Under the pieces are notes generated by a model. That model was not told the origin of the DNA. It did not search any database and worked only from the letters and a program-made list of their open reading frames with translations. Shown here in pieces: positions 35,001-46,356 of a DNA stretch of 64,000 nt. The first letter of the stretch is position 1; every line of letters starts with the position of its first letter. A program made the translations under genes and the position numbers. This stretch comes from Asterochloris sp. CNOR1 (taxonomy: Eukaryota; Chlorophyta; Trebouxiophyceae; Trebouxiales; Trebouxiaceae), in assembly GCA_963969365.1 (NCBI GenBank), contig OZ017747.1:248001-312000 (forward strand), given 5' to 3'.

Positions 35001-38000
35001 CAACAGTCAGCAAAGTGCGCTTTGCAGCCTTGATCTGGCCATTGCTGCTGCATACCCTCCCTTCAAGGTTGCACCGATTGACACCACTGCTGGTGCCTAC
35101 AGGCCAGCAAGCGGCTGATCCGGCCGCGCAGCAGCACCACTCCTGCAGAGGTGGCCACCACCGCTGCCCCGTCCGTCACGCCGCAGCGCAGCCTGCCCCT
35201 CCCCAAGCGGCCGCCGCCGCAGCCTGGCGTGCAGCCGCCCGCCCCAGCTGTGGCAGCGCAGCTGGCCTTGGATCTGCTCAGCCCTCACGCAGGAGGCCCT
35301 GCCAGCAGCGGCGTGCTCAGCCCCCGGCCGGGCTTTGGCCTGAGCCGGGGCGGCAGCGCCGAGCCGCCAGCCGGCATCCTCAGCCCCCGGCAGGTATCTG
35401 CAGGCAGGAGCAGCAGCACCGTGCTGCCAGCAGACACCCCCAGCCCCCGGCAGGGACCTGCTCAGCGTAGGAGGACCAAGGCTGAGCCGCCAGCCGGCAT
35501 CCTCAGCCCCCGGCAGGTATCTGCAGGCAGGAGCAGCAGCACCGTGCTGCCAGCAGACACCTCCAGCCCCCGGCAGGGACCTGCTCAGCGTAGGAGGACC
35601 AAGGCTGAGCTGCAAGCCAGCATCCACAGCCCCCCAGGCCACTGCCGTGATGGCAGGAGCGGCAGTGCTGCTCCGCAGGTGGGCCCCAGCATTGCACATT
35701 AATGGCCAACTTCTCTGCACTGCCAAGCTGAGGCCCTGCCGCAGACCTTGCAGCCCTGCAGGTGGCCCGTCAGCGCTGACTCCCTGTCCGCTGCCCTGCA
35801 AAGCTGAGGCCCCAAGCCCTGCACCGCAGGTATTGCTTTCCTGTCATGCACCTTACATGTCAGCACTGCCCTTGGAGCTGCTCAGGGGCGGGGCCCAACC
35901 AGCAGCGCGGGACGCCGCAGCTGCCACATGCTGCGTTCACTTTCAGCATCTGCCCCTTCAGCTATGTTGCAAGCAGGTCGCACTGACACATGACCCTTCA
36001 CTGACTCTGCATGTGACACTGCAGGAGGCTGCCGCCAGCGCCGGCCCTGGACACTGGCCCCAGGCGCCGCCGGCTGTCCTCAGTCCTGTCCGCGCCGCCC
36101 CCAGTCGGCCTCCCCCTGCTGGGGGCAGCGCCGTCCGCCGCAGCATCAGCGACATCCCGCCAGCTCGCCTGGAACCCCACCACATCGAGGGTCGCGCCTC
36201 TGATCTGAGCTGCAGGCCGGCTCTGGCCGACAGGATCCAACAACTTGAGCGGCAGGCGCGCAGGTGGGCTCCACTGCTACAAGTCCTCTGCGGCATAGGG
36301 TAAGGCAGGGGTAGGTAGGGTAGGGTGCCTCTTCTCCCTTAGATCTGAATCTCGTATGCTGCACCCAGCATGACACACCAGAGGTTGCCTGTGTGAGGTT
36401 CTGCAGCAAGCGTGCATCTGCACGCAGAGCACCTTTCGCTAGTGCGCAATGCAGGGGAGCTTCCACGGGCTGGCCCTCTGCCATGCTGGTTTGCAGGTCT
36501 CACACCTACCTGTGATCTCTGCCTGCAAGCAAAGTGTAGATGCCCCTGCTATGTCCCAACGAAGCTGAGATGAGCAGCTTTGCTTGCCATCAAGATCACA
36601 TCTCTGCCTGCAGGCAAAGCCTGGACATTCGCCGCCAGTCAACATCCAGCCGCCACAGTCAGGGCAGCCGCCGCCAGAGCATGAGCCACGCCACCAGATA
36701 CTCCAGCATTGACGGCAGGCCAACAAAGAATTCAGGCTCCCTGCTGGAAACAGGGGAGTCGAATGTTCCTACAATCATGGTGAGTCTTCATGTGCTGAGT
36801 GGCAGTCTTGCAGTGCATACGAACAGGTGGGAGGCCCTTCTGCACGCCATGGCTGTTTGGCTGCCCTGAGTCTGCTGCCTGCTTGGGTGCTTCAGGTCAG
36901 GCACAGCTGCTGGCATCAGCGCAGCTGCTTCAGCCTGCGGCACGACACCCTGTGGTCATCAGCTTCTCGTCCGAGCAGCCTCAGGTCATCAGATCTGCCT
37001 CCCTGCCGGTTGCACTGCAGAGTGGGGGCCCTGCCATCGCCTCAAAGCTGCTCAGGGGTGGGGGGCAATCAACGGCACCAGATGCAGCAGCTGCCTCATG
37101 CTGCTTTCAGTCTTGGACCCTGGCAGTTCAGCCATGCAGCAAGCAGGGCGGACCAACATGACCAGTGCTGACTCAGCATGTGACACTCTGCAGGAGGCTG
37201 CCGTCAGTGCTGGCCCTGTGCAGCGGCCCCAGGTGCGTCAAGATCTCCTGAGCCCGCTCAGCGCCGGCCCCAGTCGGCCTCCCCTTGCCTCTAGGGGCAG
37301 CACTGCCCGCCGCAGCATCAGTGACATTCCGCCAGCCCGCCTAGAGCCCCACCACATCGAGGGTCGGGCCTCTGATCTGAGCTGCCAGCCAGCCCTCGCC
37401 GACAAGGTTCAACACATTGAGCGGCAGGTTCGCAGGTGAGCTGTCTGCAAGTCCTCTGAGGCATGACGTGCCTCGTCTTCCAAGATGCTGCATTTACTAT
37501 GCTGCACTCAGCATGACACGGCAGAGGTTGCATGTGTGAGGTCTGCAGCCATTATGTACTTTCACTTAGAGCACTTGAAGGAAGTACAGCACTTAAGACC
37601 ACAAAATGGACAAAGTCTACCATGCGGGGTAGTGACCCAGATAAACCGGTTGCATTGAAACCAAGCGCATACGCTTCTGCCAGGTCCAGACTGAATCAGC
37701 TTTGTCTATCTGCCTGCAGGCAAAGCCCACATGCTTCTATAATGTCCAGGCTGAGCTAAGGTGCAGGAGAGCCCTCACGGGATGACCCTGTGCCAATAGG
37801 CAATGCGCAGATGCCTCTGCAATGTCCAGACGGAGCTGCAATGCAGTGAGCTATTGCAAGTCTCACCCTCTGCCTGCACAGCCCCACTAACTGCAGGACT
37901 CACACCTACCTCAGCTGTCTGCCTGCAGGCATAGCACAGATGCCCCTGCTACTTCCGACTAAGCTCAGATGCAGGGCTTTCCACCCAGACCGAATCTCTG

Positions 38001-38559
38001 CCTGCAGGCAAAGCTTGGACATCCGCCGCCAGTCAACCTCCAGCCGCCAAAGTCTAGGCAGCCGCCGCCAGAGCATGAGCCAGGCCACCAGATACTCTGG
38101 CACCATCGACCAGCCATTGAAATATTCCAACTCTCTGCTGGACAGAGGAGAGCTGCATGTGCCTACAGTCACGGTGAGTCTTCAGGTGCTCTGGAGGAGT
38201 GTTACCATGGATAGCAACGGGTATTTGCACCTTGTGCACACTGTGGCTGCTGGTCGTGCGCTGAGCCTCTTGACTATATGTGCTTTTTGAAGCAGGCACA
38301 GCGGCCGCACTTGGCTCAGCGCCTGGCATGACACCCCGTACAACAGGCAGCTTCAGGGTCAAGGTTGTTCTGCTGTCTGTCCAGATCGCTTATCACTTCT
38401 GAATGTTTTCAGGTGCTGGATGACACAGGGAAAGGGAAGACGACCATTGAGCGCATAGCCTGGGTTTCCAAACACCAGCAGCTTGCGCCGGCTGTGCACG
38501 TCAAGCGCAGGAGCTTGAGCGCCAGACCACCCATGCACACCACCCTTGAGGACACCTGA
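29091..38559 (+). CDS. Very large repeat-built protein with two membrane segments (unknown family)
   Basis: Phase-consistent exons: from about 29090 to 29970, 30140-31425, 31843-32056, 32685-34190, 34351-34493, 35103-35678, 36025-36263, 36614-36779, one near 36901-37000, 37194-37435, 38008-38173 and terminal 38413-38559; roughly 1,900 residues. The start is unresolved; an ATG at 28994 does not join in phase. First membrane segment: RLASVLFLALVLCAGCLLM. Then comes a Glu/Gln-rich stretch with two repeats of about 70 residues. Second membrane segment: MAAFGSVCLAAGVLL, followed by a basic run (RRQRRRRLRRDD) that marks the cytosolic side. The remainder is Ala/Ser/Pro-rich, with a 38-residue repeat (motif GDASLEELQQQESSG), a 41-residue repeat (ILSPRQ, PSPRQ) and duplicated Ser/Arg exons (RRSISDIPPARLEPHH, RRQSTSSR). 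SPR and RRxS sites suggest heavy phosphorylation. No known domain was seen; a membrane-tethered scaffold is only a guess. Confidence 0.65.
29505..29935 (+). repeat. Coding repeat of about 70 residues, two copies
   Basis: QAELEDSGVWHSQPDAAADK ... AWISELRGTADEGLAVLSKA recurs as QAELEHGCVWDGEPTVTADE ... TWIPEMSSAAHEGHAVLSNA. It lies between the two membrane segments of the giant protein. Confidence 0.85.
32760..33160 (+). repeat. 114-base (38-residue) coding repeat, about four copies
   Basis: The landmark ACGCTTCACTTGAAGAG occurs at 32871, 32985 and 33099, exactly 114 bases apart, with a diverged earlier copy. Each unit encodes a variant of DASLEELQQQESSG plus a Ser/Ala-rich linker. Confidence 0.9.
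35361..35640 (+). repeat. 123-base (41-residue) coding repeat, nearly identical
   Basis: Units begin at 35361 and 35484, with a partial third at about 35607. The two full copies differ at only a few bases and encode EPPAGILSPRQVSAGR ... PSPRQGPAQRRRTK. A recent duplication. Confidence 0.92.
35870..38330 (+). repeat. Segmental tandem duplication of two exons with their introns (about 1.17 kb)
   Basis: The block with exons 36025-36263 and 36614-36779 is repeated as 37194-37435 and 38008-38173, introns included (CTGCTCAGGGGYGGGG ... ATGCTGC at 35879 and 37046). The first exons are 1,169 bases apart and the second pair about 1,394, so copy B gained about 225 bases in its intron. The exon corresponding to 36901 has a TGA in copy B (about 38297-38330) and is skipped. 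Confidence 0.88.
36515..38010 (+). repeat. Dispersed acceptor-edge copies (TCTGCCTGCAGGCAAAGC type)
   Basis: Copies of the acceptor and first bases of the Ser/Arg exon lie near 36521, 36601 (real), 37708, 37790, 37918 and 37995 (real). Most are followed by a similar AGATGCCYCTGC ... TGTCC trail. They account for most of the extra length in copy B. Confidence 0.7.
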
Positions 38560-39104
38560 GATGCTCTCAGCTTGTGCCCCACTCATCAGCCCACAATGAC
38601 GCCAACCAGGGATGCAGCGATTGCTTCTGAGCTGTGCTACCTAACCATTTCTGATCTCACATGATTATTCAACACAAGGCAGGCCCCTGCAGCTGTTTGA
38701 TTTGAGTATTGTTTTTGCAGTAGACAACGCGATGTGTGCGGCAGGAGCATGGCGACTCTGCAGCTGTTCCCCCGCTGCACTGCATTCAGATTCAGTGGTT
38801 TTCAGACATGCTTTTGCGCCTTTGACGTGAATGTCTGGCTGAGCAACCTATCACCAGCTTGTACCTTATGCCAGCTGGACATCATGACCCCTTTCATGTT
38901 TTTGTGCTCACACGTCTTACCCTCTTGCCCACGACCAGGTATTGAACCCAACTTTGCGTGCAACCATGAAGTCAATTGCTCCTGTTGAAAATCTGTTGTC
39001 CTGCTTGAGCTTATTGTATCTGTTGAAATTTGGCCTGTGCAGTGTCACAACGTTGCAAACATAAGCATTCTTTAACATGCACAACACAGAGATCTGTTTG
39101 AGGG
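38560..39104. other. Convergent intergenic region
   Basis: Between the 3' ends of the giant repeat protein gene and the Csm1-like gene. AT-richer than its flanks. An 84-codon plus-strand frame at 38734-38988 has no support. Presumed 3' UTRs. Confidence 0.45.
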
Positions 39105-42100
39105 TCAGACTGGTCGCTGCTGTACAATGGCAAGGGACTGCATGATGCGTCCCACCAGCATCTGGCGCTGGCTGGCATCGAAGGCGATCTCATCATGTAG
39201 GTAGCTGGGCAGTGCATCAGTGGCAGCCCCCAGGTGCAGAGGCCTGAAAGTCATCTCGTGCTCCAGGGCATTCAAGTTTGCAGGCACGCCTGCAGCAGGG
39301 AGCATGGGCAGTTCTGAGCAGGCGGGGGCTCCTGAGTGCTGTGGTTGAGCACAAAACCTTCAGAGAACTGAGCAAGTCAATGCCTCTGAATGTCCTCAGG
39401 GTGTGCTCTGGCCGCATACTGCAGGCTCCATGTGCATCATGTGTGCTACCGGACAAGTCGTCAAAGCGGCAGGCCTTACCGTGCTCAGAATGGGGGGCAG
39501 TGGCAATCTCAAAGACCAGACCCGAGTCTGCATGCGTGTAGCGGAAGCCCCCACCCCTCAGGGGAGTCGCTGTGAGCCCCATCAGGGCTTGCAGAGCGTC
39601 CTGGGCCCCTGCTGCGGCAGCAACCTCCTGCAGGCAGGCATAGACCGTGGCCTGCGCATTCCAACATGCTGCCTGGGCTGACAGTCATGGTGTCCTGAAT
39701 GCCCACATGAAGTCTGCACTGCTGCAGCTTTCCCAGTGGGCTGGCAACCCTGTGAGGCACACAGTGTGCTGCACCTCAAAGCAAGCAAAGCACCGAGCCA
39801 CAGCAGGGTGTACCCTCCACAGCAGCCAAGTGCAGGCAGCCTTGTGAAGCTGGAGTGCTACTGCAGAATGCCCAGCATGAGTGGCCCCTGCGATGCCCAC
39901 CCAAATGGGTCGGACCTGCTCTGGCTCTGAGATGGACATGTCGACCGGTGCCAGCTGCGGCCGGGGGGTGGGCCACTGCAGCTGCCGGCCCACCATCCCC
40001 CGGGAACGCCTCTGGCTCAGAGCCACCAGCTGTGCTGCTGCCTGCGTGGTGCCAGGGCTGGCACCTGCCGGGGACAGCACCTGCTGCAGCCTGGCAGCTG
40101 CCGAGGGGAGCTGGCTGGGCGCCAGTCGCTGCTCGGGCTGTGCCTGCTGGCCCTGCCTGGCTGCAAGTGCTGCAGGGGAGGCCTCTGGCACAGGGACGGC
40201 TGCAGCGTGGACCAGGGATGGGGCCAGGCGCCCACCTGCCTGCCCAGCCTGCAGCGCAGCAGCAGTGGGAGTCAGCATGCTTGCCAGCTTGAGCGTGCAG
40301 ATCAGGGCCAGGGCTAGGCATTGGCCTGCCTGCTGGTCTGCAGCGCAGCAGGGTGTTGCTTGCGGCCCTGCTAGCTCAACCACATCGACCAGGGCTGGGG
40401 CGCCTGCAGCAAAGCAGCAGCAGCGGTCAGCACCGTTGCCGCCTTGGGCGTGCACAGGGCTGGGGCCTGCCTACGTGCCCGGCCTGGAGCAAAGCAGCCA
40501 TGAGTCAAGGCATTTGCTGCTGTAGCCCATGCTGCATGTGTTAGTCTTTGGAACGGCACATGACGTGCTGCACTTTTCGTTAGCCTGCTGCAGAGAATTG
40601 TGGGACTGCTGCTCATGCAGGCAGCACATCGCTGCCTTGCTGCTCAGAGCGGGGATCTGCAGGCCCAGTTCACATGCTTGCAGGGCTTCACACTGACTAT
40701 GAGTTGCTGCTTTGCCCAAACAGCACGGCATGATCATCTGGGCCAGTGACTATTTTGACGTGTGGCCCAGAGCAGCACCCAAAGCGCAACCACATGTTGC
40801 TTCTCTTGCCGCAGCACAATACGCTGAGCCAGACAGCCCCACCAGGCTTCCTTTAGCAAGTCCCAGCCTCCTGGTCCTGCTCCAGCCTGAGGAAGCTTTG
40901 AGAGCCAGACCCACAGCACTGCCACGTGTCACTTCCTTCCCCCCAGCAGATCTCACTGAGCATGAGACACGCACCTGGCTGGCAGCCAAGCCTGAGGCCA
41001 CCCCCTGGTCCCCTCCAGCCCCGTCAGCGGCCATGCTCTGCGCAGTGGAGGTTGGAGCCCGCGGGTGCAGCCAGGCCCCATCATCCGGGCTGTGGATGGC
41101 TGCCACCGCCCGCCTCAGATCCGGGCCAGCTGCTGGGCCGAATGTGCTCCGCCTGGGGCGCAGCACGCCAGCCGACTGCCCCGCCTGGTAGGGCACCAGG
41201 GGCTTGGCGCTGCTGCGGCAGTCGACGCGCCCATCTCCAGCCGACTGCCCCGCCTGGTAGGGCACCAGGGGCTTGGCGCTGCTGCGGCAGTCCACGCGTC
41301 CGCCAGCCAGGGTGGCCTCCAGGGGGGTGCCTGCACCAGCCAAGAGTGGAACTGGTCGCCAGGGGGTCTGAGGGCTTCCGCATGATCTCAAGGTTGCCAC
41401 TGGCTTGCTACAGCTTGGGCTTGTCGGCGCCTCTTCCTGCACTGCGAGGTGCTGGGCAGGTGCTTGATCAGAGCACAAAGCAGGCCTCACTCTTGCCTGG
41501 GCACAGTGCAGCACAGCAGAATTTCAGCAGATGCAGCGACACTTGAACAGTTCTTGCACAGCAGGAAGCAGTGCAAAAGCCCGAGGTGCAGCAGATGCAG
41601 TTGCACAATGTCTCCTCGACAGAGCTGCCTGCAATGCAGCAGATGCAGCAGCACGTTGAATGTGCTTGAAAGCAGGGTGCAGTGCAGAAAGCCAGGGGAG
41701 CAGCAGATGCAGCGGCGCATTAGACAGAGCTGGCTGCGGGGCAGCAGGGTTGAGGCGCACCTGCGACGCCGCCCTCAGCTTCTGCAGCTGCAGCAGCGTG
41801 GTCGCTGACCCCCTCAGGGCACATGGCCCTCGCCACGTGGGACAGCACAGGCTCTGCTGTGCCAGGGGCGCTCAGTCTGGACCTCTGCCCGCTCTGCGCT
41901 CCTGCCCCACTGTCAGCGCCCTGCATAGGCATAGCAGAGCTGGCCTGACAGGCGCCCATCGTGGAGCACTCCACAGTGCCGCCAAGCAGCATCAGTGCTG
42001 CCACAGGGATCAGCGTGAGTGGTCCCACTGGCCGCAGGTGTGCTTGCTGCTGGGGGAAAGTAGTGTTGCTGGAAAAAAGCAGTGCTGCTGGGTGAAGGGC

Positions 42101-45100
42101 TTGCTGCTGGGGGAGTGTAGTGCTGCTAGGCAAGAGTACTTGCTGTTGGGAGAGAGTAGTGCTGTTGGAGGAGAGTGCTTGCCACTGGGAGAGTATAGTG
42201 CCTGTTGCATAGAAAGCTGTGACATGAAGAGCTGAGGGAGCCAGCGCAGCCCAGCTCTTTGCACCTTCTGCAGACAGGGTGCAGCAAGGCGGATCTGAAC
42301 CAGTGACACGCAGCATGGCTCAGAGCAAGGAAGCACCTGGCTCGGCCCCGACGCTTGGGCCATGGCACCAGGCGATGGAAACTGCATGGAGGCCTCCTGT
42401 TGCTGCGGCGCCGCCAGAAGGCCCTCCACCTGCGCAGCAAGGCATGACGTCATCACGATGCCGTTGGTGTCTAGACGCAACAGCCAGTGGACACGGGTGA
42501 TGGAGTCTGGCCGCCACTTGCTGGCACTGCTGGCCATACGTGCTGGGCAGGCAGTGAGCAGCCATGACTTTGTATGTAACTCCTGGAGGCAGACTGTTTT
42601 GTGCCAGCGACGCCAGGCCCAGGCAGGTTCCTACTGTTGGAGCTGATACAACGCAGGCACACCTGAAGGATTGGTGGCCAGAGACAGGCAGAGCAGGGGA
42701 AACGCAGGTTCTCCACACATGGCCATTGCAGAATGGCAGCTTGCCCACTCACTGGCTCAGCCCAGCTGCGTCTGCTATGAGGGCCTGCATGCACTCGTCA
42801 CCTGACGCTGCAGGCATCAGGAATGATGCAGTGCAGGGATGCAGGCCTGCCTTTCAGCTGCAGGGACCCACCTGCACGGCCCCATCCTCCAACTGCGGCC
42901 GCTGCATGGCCTCCGTGACCTCATTCAGATGCTGCTGCAGATCTGTGATGCGCTCATCCCTCTCCAACACAGTAGCTTCCAGCTGCAGCACTTCCTGGCG
43001 GAGGGCCATGCGGTCAGCTCGCAGAGCCTTCAGCTCCTCCTGCAGGTAGATGTAAATCTGAAACGTGGGGCAAGTCCTAAGGACCAACTCACTGTTTGCG
43101 GAGGTTCACAGGGTGCTGCAGTCAGCTTGCAGCACTCTGACTCGCCATGCAGAGGCAGCAGCAAGCGTGCTCCATGCTCTGCAAGGGCAATGCTGTCTAA
43201 GCTGCTCTGGCAAGCGCGCTGAGCAGATGAGAGGGTGAGTAGGGCCAATGGCCCACAGAGCTGGTATTTGCGCCCGCTTGGCCAAGGTGCGTGCACATCT
43301 GGCACCAACAAGGTGTATCTCTGCCCTGCTGAGACAGAATAAATCCTAGCACAGATGCTTAACTAGCCCTCACATGCCGCCAGTGCTGTGAAGGCTGCCT
43401 GCACATAAGATGCAGTTTGCACTGTGCCGTCACAGCAGGTTGCCTTCCCCCCCCCCCCTCCTTGCACAACTAAGGCAGCCCACCCACCTGTAATAACAAA
43501 GTTGCCCGCCCTCGCGCACAGCTAGGTCACCTGCACATCAGTTGCGTCCTGCATACAAGTGTCACAGCAGGTGCCTCTCACCCCAACCGTCACGCAAGCC
43601 AGGGCAGTCCGCCCACCTGCATGTCTGACGCCGCCTGTGCAAACCCTGCCTGCCTCATCGCCTCAGCCTTCCAGTGCTCGGTGAGCCTGGCGGCCGTCTC
43701 CACATGCCCCTCAGTCTTCTTGGACAGCCCCTCCATCATTTTGTCCACCTCCGCCAGTTTCTGCGCCTTGAGCGTCCTGTAGCCCTCCTGAAGCTTGTCA
43801 AACTCAGCCTGCACAAGGGACGCACAAAAAGTGATCTGCAGGGCCTGCACCACGACGGATGCTTTGGGTCGCCATCTCAAGCATTCCTGGCAAGCTGATG
43901 GTTGGGGGTGACCAGGCCTTTTGCTGGGCTGCCGTGGCTCTCTGCCTACCAAAGGACAGCAGCGCAGACTCATGCGCAGAGCCAAGGCTCCTGCCGCCTG
44001 CCAGGCAGGCCACACGTCAAAAGTGCTGCACCCGTCCACAATGAACTGTGCGCCCACTTTGGGTGTCCATGCAGTGGCAACAGGCCTGCACATGCCGCCA
44101 CGAGCTGCCGGGCAGAAGCTGTGTCACTGAGCTGCCATATCCCAGCAGCCAGCCAGTGTGCCCACCTTGAGGAGGGTGTAGCCAGGCCCCATGGCGGCAT
44201 CCAGTCCAGCATCAGCCGCCACCGACTGGTCCTCAGCAGCGGCGCTGGCCGGCGCCTTCTCCTTCTGGCCAGCCGCTGGCTCAGCGCCAGACCTCCCTTC
44301 TGGCCCAGCAACAGCCGTGCCCTGAGCTGCGGCCGGGATCTGGGCAACAGCAGGGCAGCCACCCACCGGCTCTGCCCTGTCAGATGCCTTGGGGGCCAGT
44401 TCGGGAGCTGAAGTGCCTGCTGGCTGCCCAGAGGGTGCTGTTGCCTTTGCGCGCTCAGCTAGCCGCTCTGCCAAGGTCTGGCTGGGGCCGGCCTCAGAGT
44501 CGGTGCCCTTTGGAGCGCCCCTGTGGCGCTTGGCGGCAGGAGTCTCCTCATCATCCAGCACAACACACTCAGCTGCAGTCGTGGCAGCAGCTGAGGCTGC
44601 GTTCCTGCGCCGCTTGCTGCTGCCGCTGCCAGTCAGGTCCTTCACTGCAGAAGACAGTGCAGCAACAGCATCAAGCTCAGCCTGACCAGTCAGCTCGCAG
44701 CGCAGCACAGGTCACCAGCACTGGTGCAGCTTCCCCAGGTTTGCGAACCCTTGTGCCAGCACCCAGGCGACCTCTCAAAGTCAACAGAATATCATGGCCA
44801 GCATTGCACCAGGTGCACTAGTGACACAGCATGAGGGTTCTGGCCAATGCAGGCACCAAAAACAGCAGCACGCATCAGAACCTGCCTGCACACCAGGGGG
44901 ATGGATTGCTGCAGGAGGCGCGCACCTGCCGGACCGTTGCTTGTGGGCAGCTGGCCCCCAATGCCCTTGCCTGGCCTGGCCTGCACCCGCTGCTGGACGC
45001 CCGGCAGCCCTGCCACAGGCTTCAGCATCTCTGCAGCCCCTGCAGCGGCCGCGCTGGGAGCACTGTCCTCCCCGACTGCTGGAGCATGCTTGGCCTGCTT

Positions 45101-46261
45101 CGGCCGCTTGCGGACTTGCAGGGGCACCGGCGACTGCTGGGCGCCGGTGGCGTCCCCTGAGTTGCTCTTGGCTGCGGCCTTGCGCTTGCCTGTGGACTTG
45201 GGGGCCTCCACCTCAGCCACCTGTGGAGCAAGAACCACTTTGCGAGCAGAAGCAGGAGGGGACCTCCACGACATGCTGTGCCTGCCCGCCGACCTGCGGG
45301 CTCTCCATATGCAACCTGTGGCTCAGCAAGAGCAATTCAGCAAGAAGAGGACGTCCAAGAGAGGCTGCGGCTGCCTGGGGACCTGGAAGCTCTCAATTCA
45401 CAACCTATGGCATAGCAAGAGCGGCCCTTCAACAGACAAGAGGGCCTTCTTGAGATGTTGTCTCTGCCTGCAAACCTGGGGAGCTTGCCATGACGCAGAA
45501 GGACTTGCCATTAGCCTTCTTGAAATGTGGCGCCATGCTGCACTGGAAGGTCTGGGCTGCAAATCAGTGGCTGAGGATGCATGCATTCAAGCAACTGAAG
45601 GCAGGCCAGACAGTGCCTCAGATGCAGGCCTCCCACAGCAGGTCATGCTGGACAAACCCTGATGTTGCTGTGACACTGCCATCTGCTGCAGCATCATGTA
45701 GCAAACATGCAGATTGAGGTGTGACACTGCCAGGGCACACATTGTGACACTGGGTGCACTTCTGCATGCCAGCCCTCTGGCGCCCCATGCAGCTGTTCCC
45801 ACCTGCAAGTCTGCATTCCTCCCTCTAGTGGCCGCATTGGCTGGCTTCTTGGTGTTGCGCCTGCGTTTGCTGGCCTGTTGCGCTTGCTCACTGGCCTCAG
45901 AGTCCGCGCCTGCAGCATGGCGGACACTGGGGCTGCCTGCGCCATGCTGGCTACATTTCATCAAGCTTGTGCATGCAGTCCTCATCATCATCTTGGGGAC
46001 ATTCGACACACCTGCAGCATCCTTTGCGGGGATGCTGGCTTTGCCACTGTTGCCATTGTGAGGCTCGCTTGACCGGGCCCCACTGGCCGTGTCAGCGTTC
46101 TCTTTGCCCTGCTGAGGCACAGCAGACTCAGTCTGGCGCCTCCTGCTGTGAGATTGTGGTACACGGCCCTTTGACTTGAGCCAGCCTGGGGTGCCAGTCC
46201 CTGACTCCTGCTTTGCTGAGTAGTCCACAGATGCCCGTGGCCGCAGGCTTCGGGTGGACAT
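39105..46261 (-). CDS. Csm1/Pcs1-like chromosome segregation protein (coiled coil plus RWD-like domain)
   Basis: The ATG at 46261 starts MSTRSLRPRASVDYSAK. Exons in phase: 46261 to about 46011, 45912-45803, 45221-44926, 44642-44169, 43810-43619 and 43058-42873, then several disordered exons between about 42540 and 39700 whose edges I could not all fix, an exon with EVAAAAGAQDALQALMGLTA, and a last exon ending TGA at 39105. The N-terminal part is basic and disordered, with several KRRR/KRPK stretches, a KEN box (QGKENAD) and a SUMO-interacting-like VVLDDEE. Coiled coil: EFDKLQEGYRTLKAQK and LQEELKALRADRMALRQEVL. The C-terminal fold reads ALMGLTATPL, GLVFEIATAP, MTFRPLHLG, LPSYLHDEIAFD, VGRIMQSLAIV. 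This order (TGL, beta strands, LPxYLxxEIxF, final helix) matches monopolin Csm1/Pcs1 and its plant relatives. It probably acts at kinetochores or rDNA. The assignment rests on pattern only. Confidence 0.6.
41172..41310 (-). repeat. 69-base (23-residue) tandem coding repeat, two copies
   Basis: CCGACTGCCCCGCCTGGTAG recurs at 41172 and 41241. On the minus strand each copy encodes GRVDCRSSAKPLVPYQAGQS in the disordered part of the Csm1-like protein. The copies are almost identical. Confidence 0.88.
41490..41720. repeat. Degenerate minisatellite of about 62 bases
   Basis: Four diverged units share GCAGATGCAG, GCACA and AGCAGTGCA-type words (near 41528, 41590, 41642 and 41702). It sits in an intron of the Csm1-like gene. 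Confidence 0.6.
42035..42200. repeat. Minisatellite of about 30 bases
   Basis: About five diverged units of the type GTAGTGCTGCTRG then GYAAGAGTRCTTGCTG, in an intron of the Csm1-like gene. Confidence 0.7.
43398..43630 (-). repeat. Donor-edge duplication of about 132 bases
   Basis: CTGCACATMAG ... GTCACAGCAGGT ... GGCAGYCCRCCCACCTG occurs at about 43398-43492 and 43530-43620. The second copy ends at the real minus-strand donor (CATGCAG then gtgggc at 43619); the first supplies a decoy (TTACAG then gtgggtgg). Confidence 0.75.
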
Positions 46262-46356
46262 CTCGTGGATTGTGGCCGAGCTGCTTGACCGGGAACACAA
46301 TTGCTTTCTTGGGATCTAAAACATGGCGATGCAGACTTGAGTGCTGGCTTGGTGCC
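46262..46356. promoter_or_regulatory. 95-base bidirectional promoter
   Basis: Start codons of the Csm1-like gene (minus, 46261) and the oxidoreductase gene (plus, 46357) are only 95 bases apart, so 5' UTRs and promoter elements must be very short or overlap. No TATA box is evident; the stretch contains GATCTAAAACATGG and GAACACAATTG words. Confidence 0.6.

Noticed and set aside
43449-43462. Run of C as a functional element
   Set aside because: A simple homopolymer inside an intron, like the one at about 63359-63370; nothing around it suggests a role.
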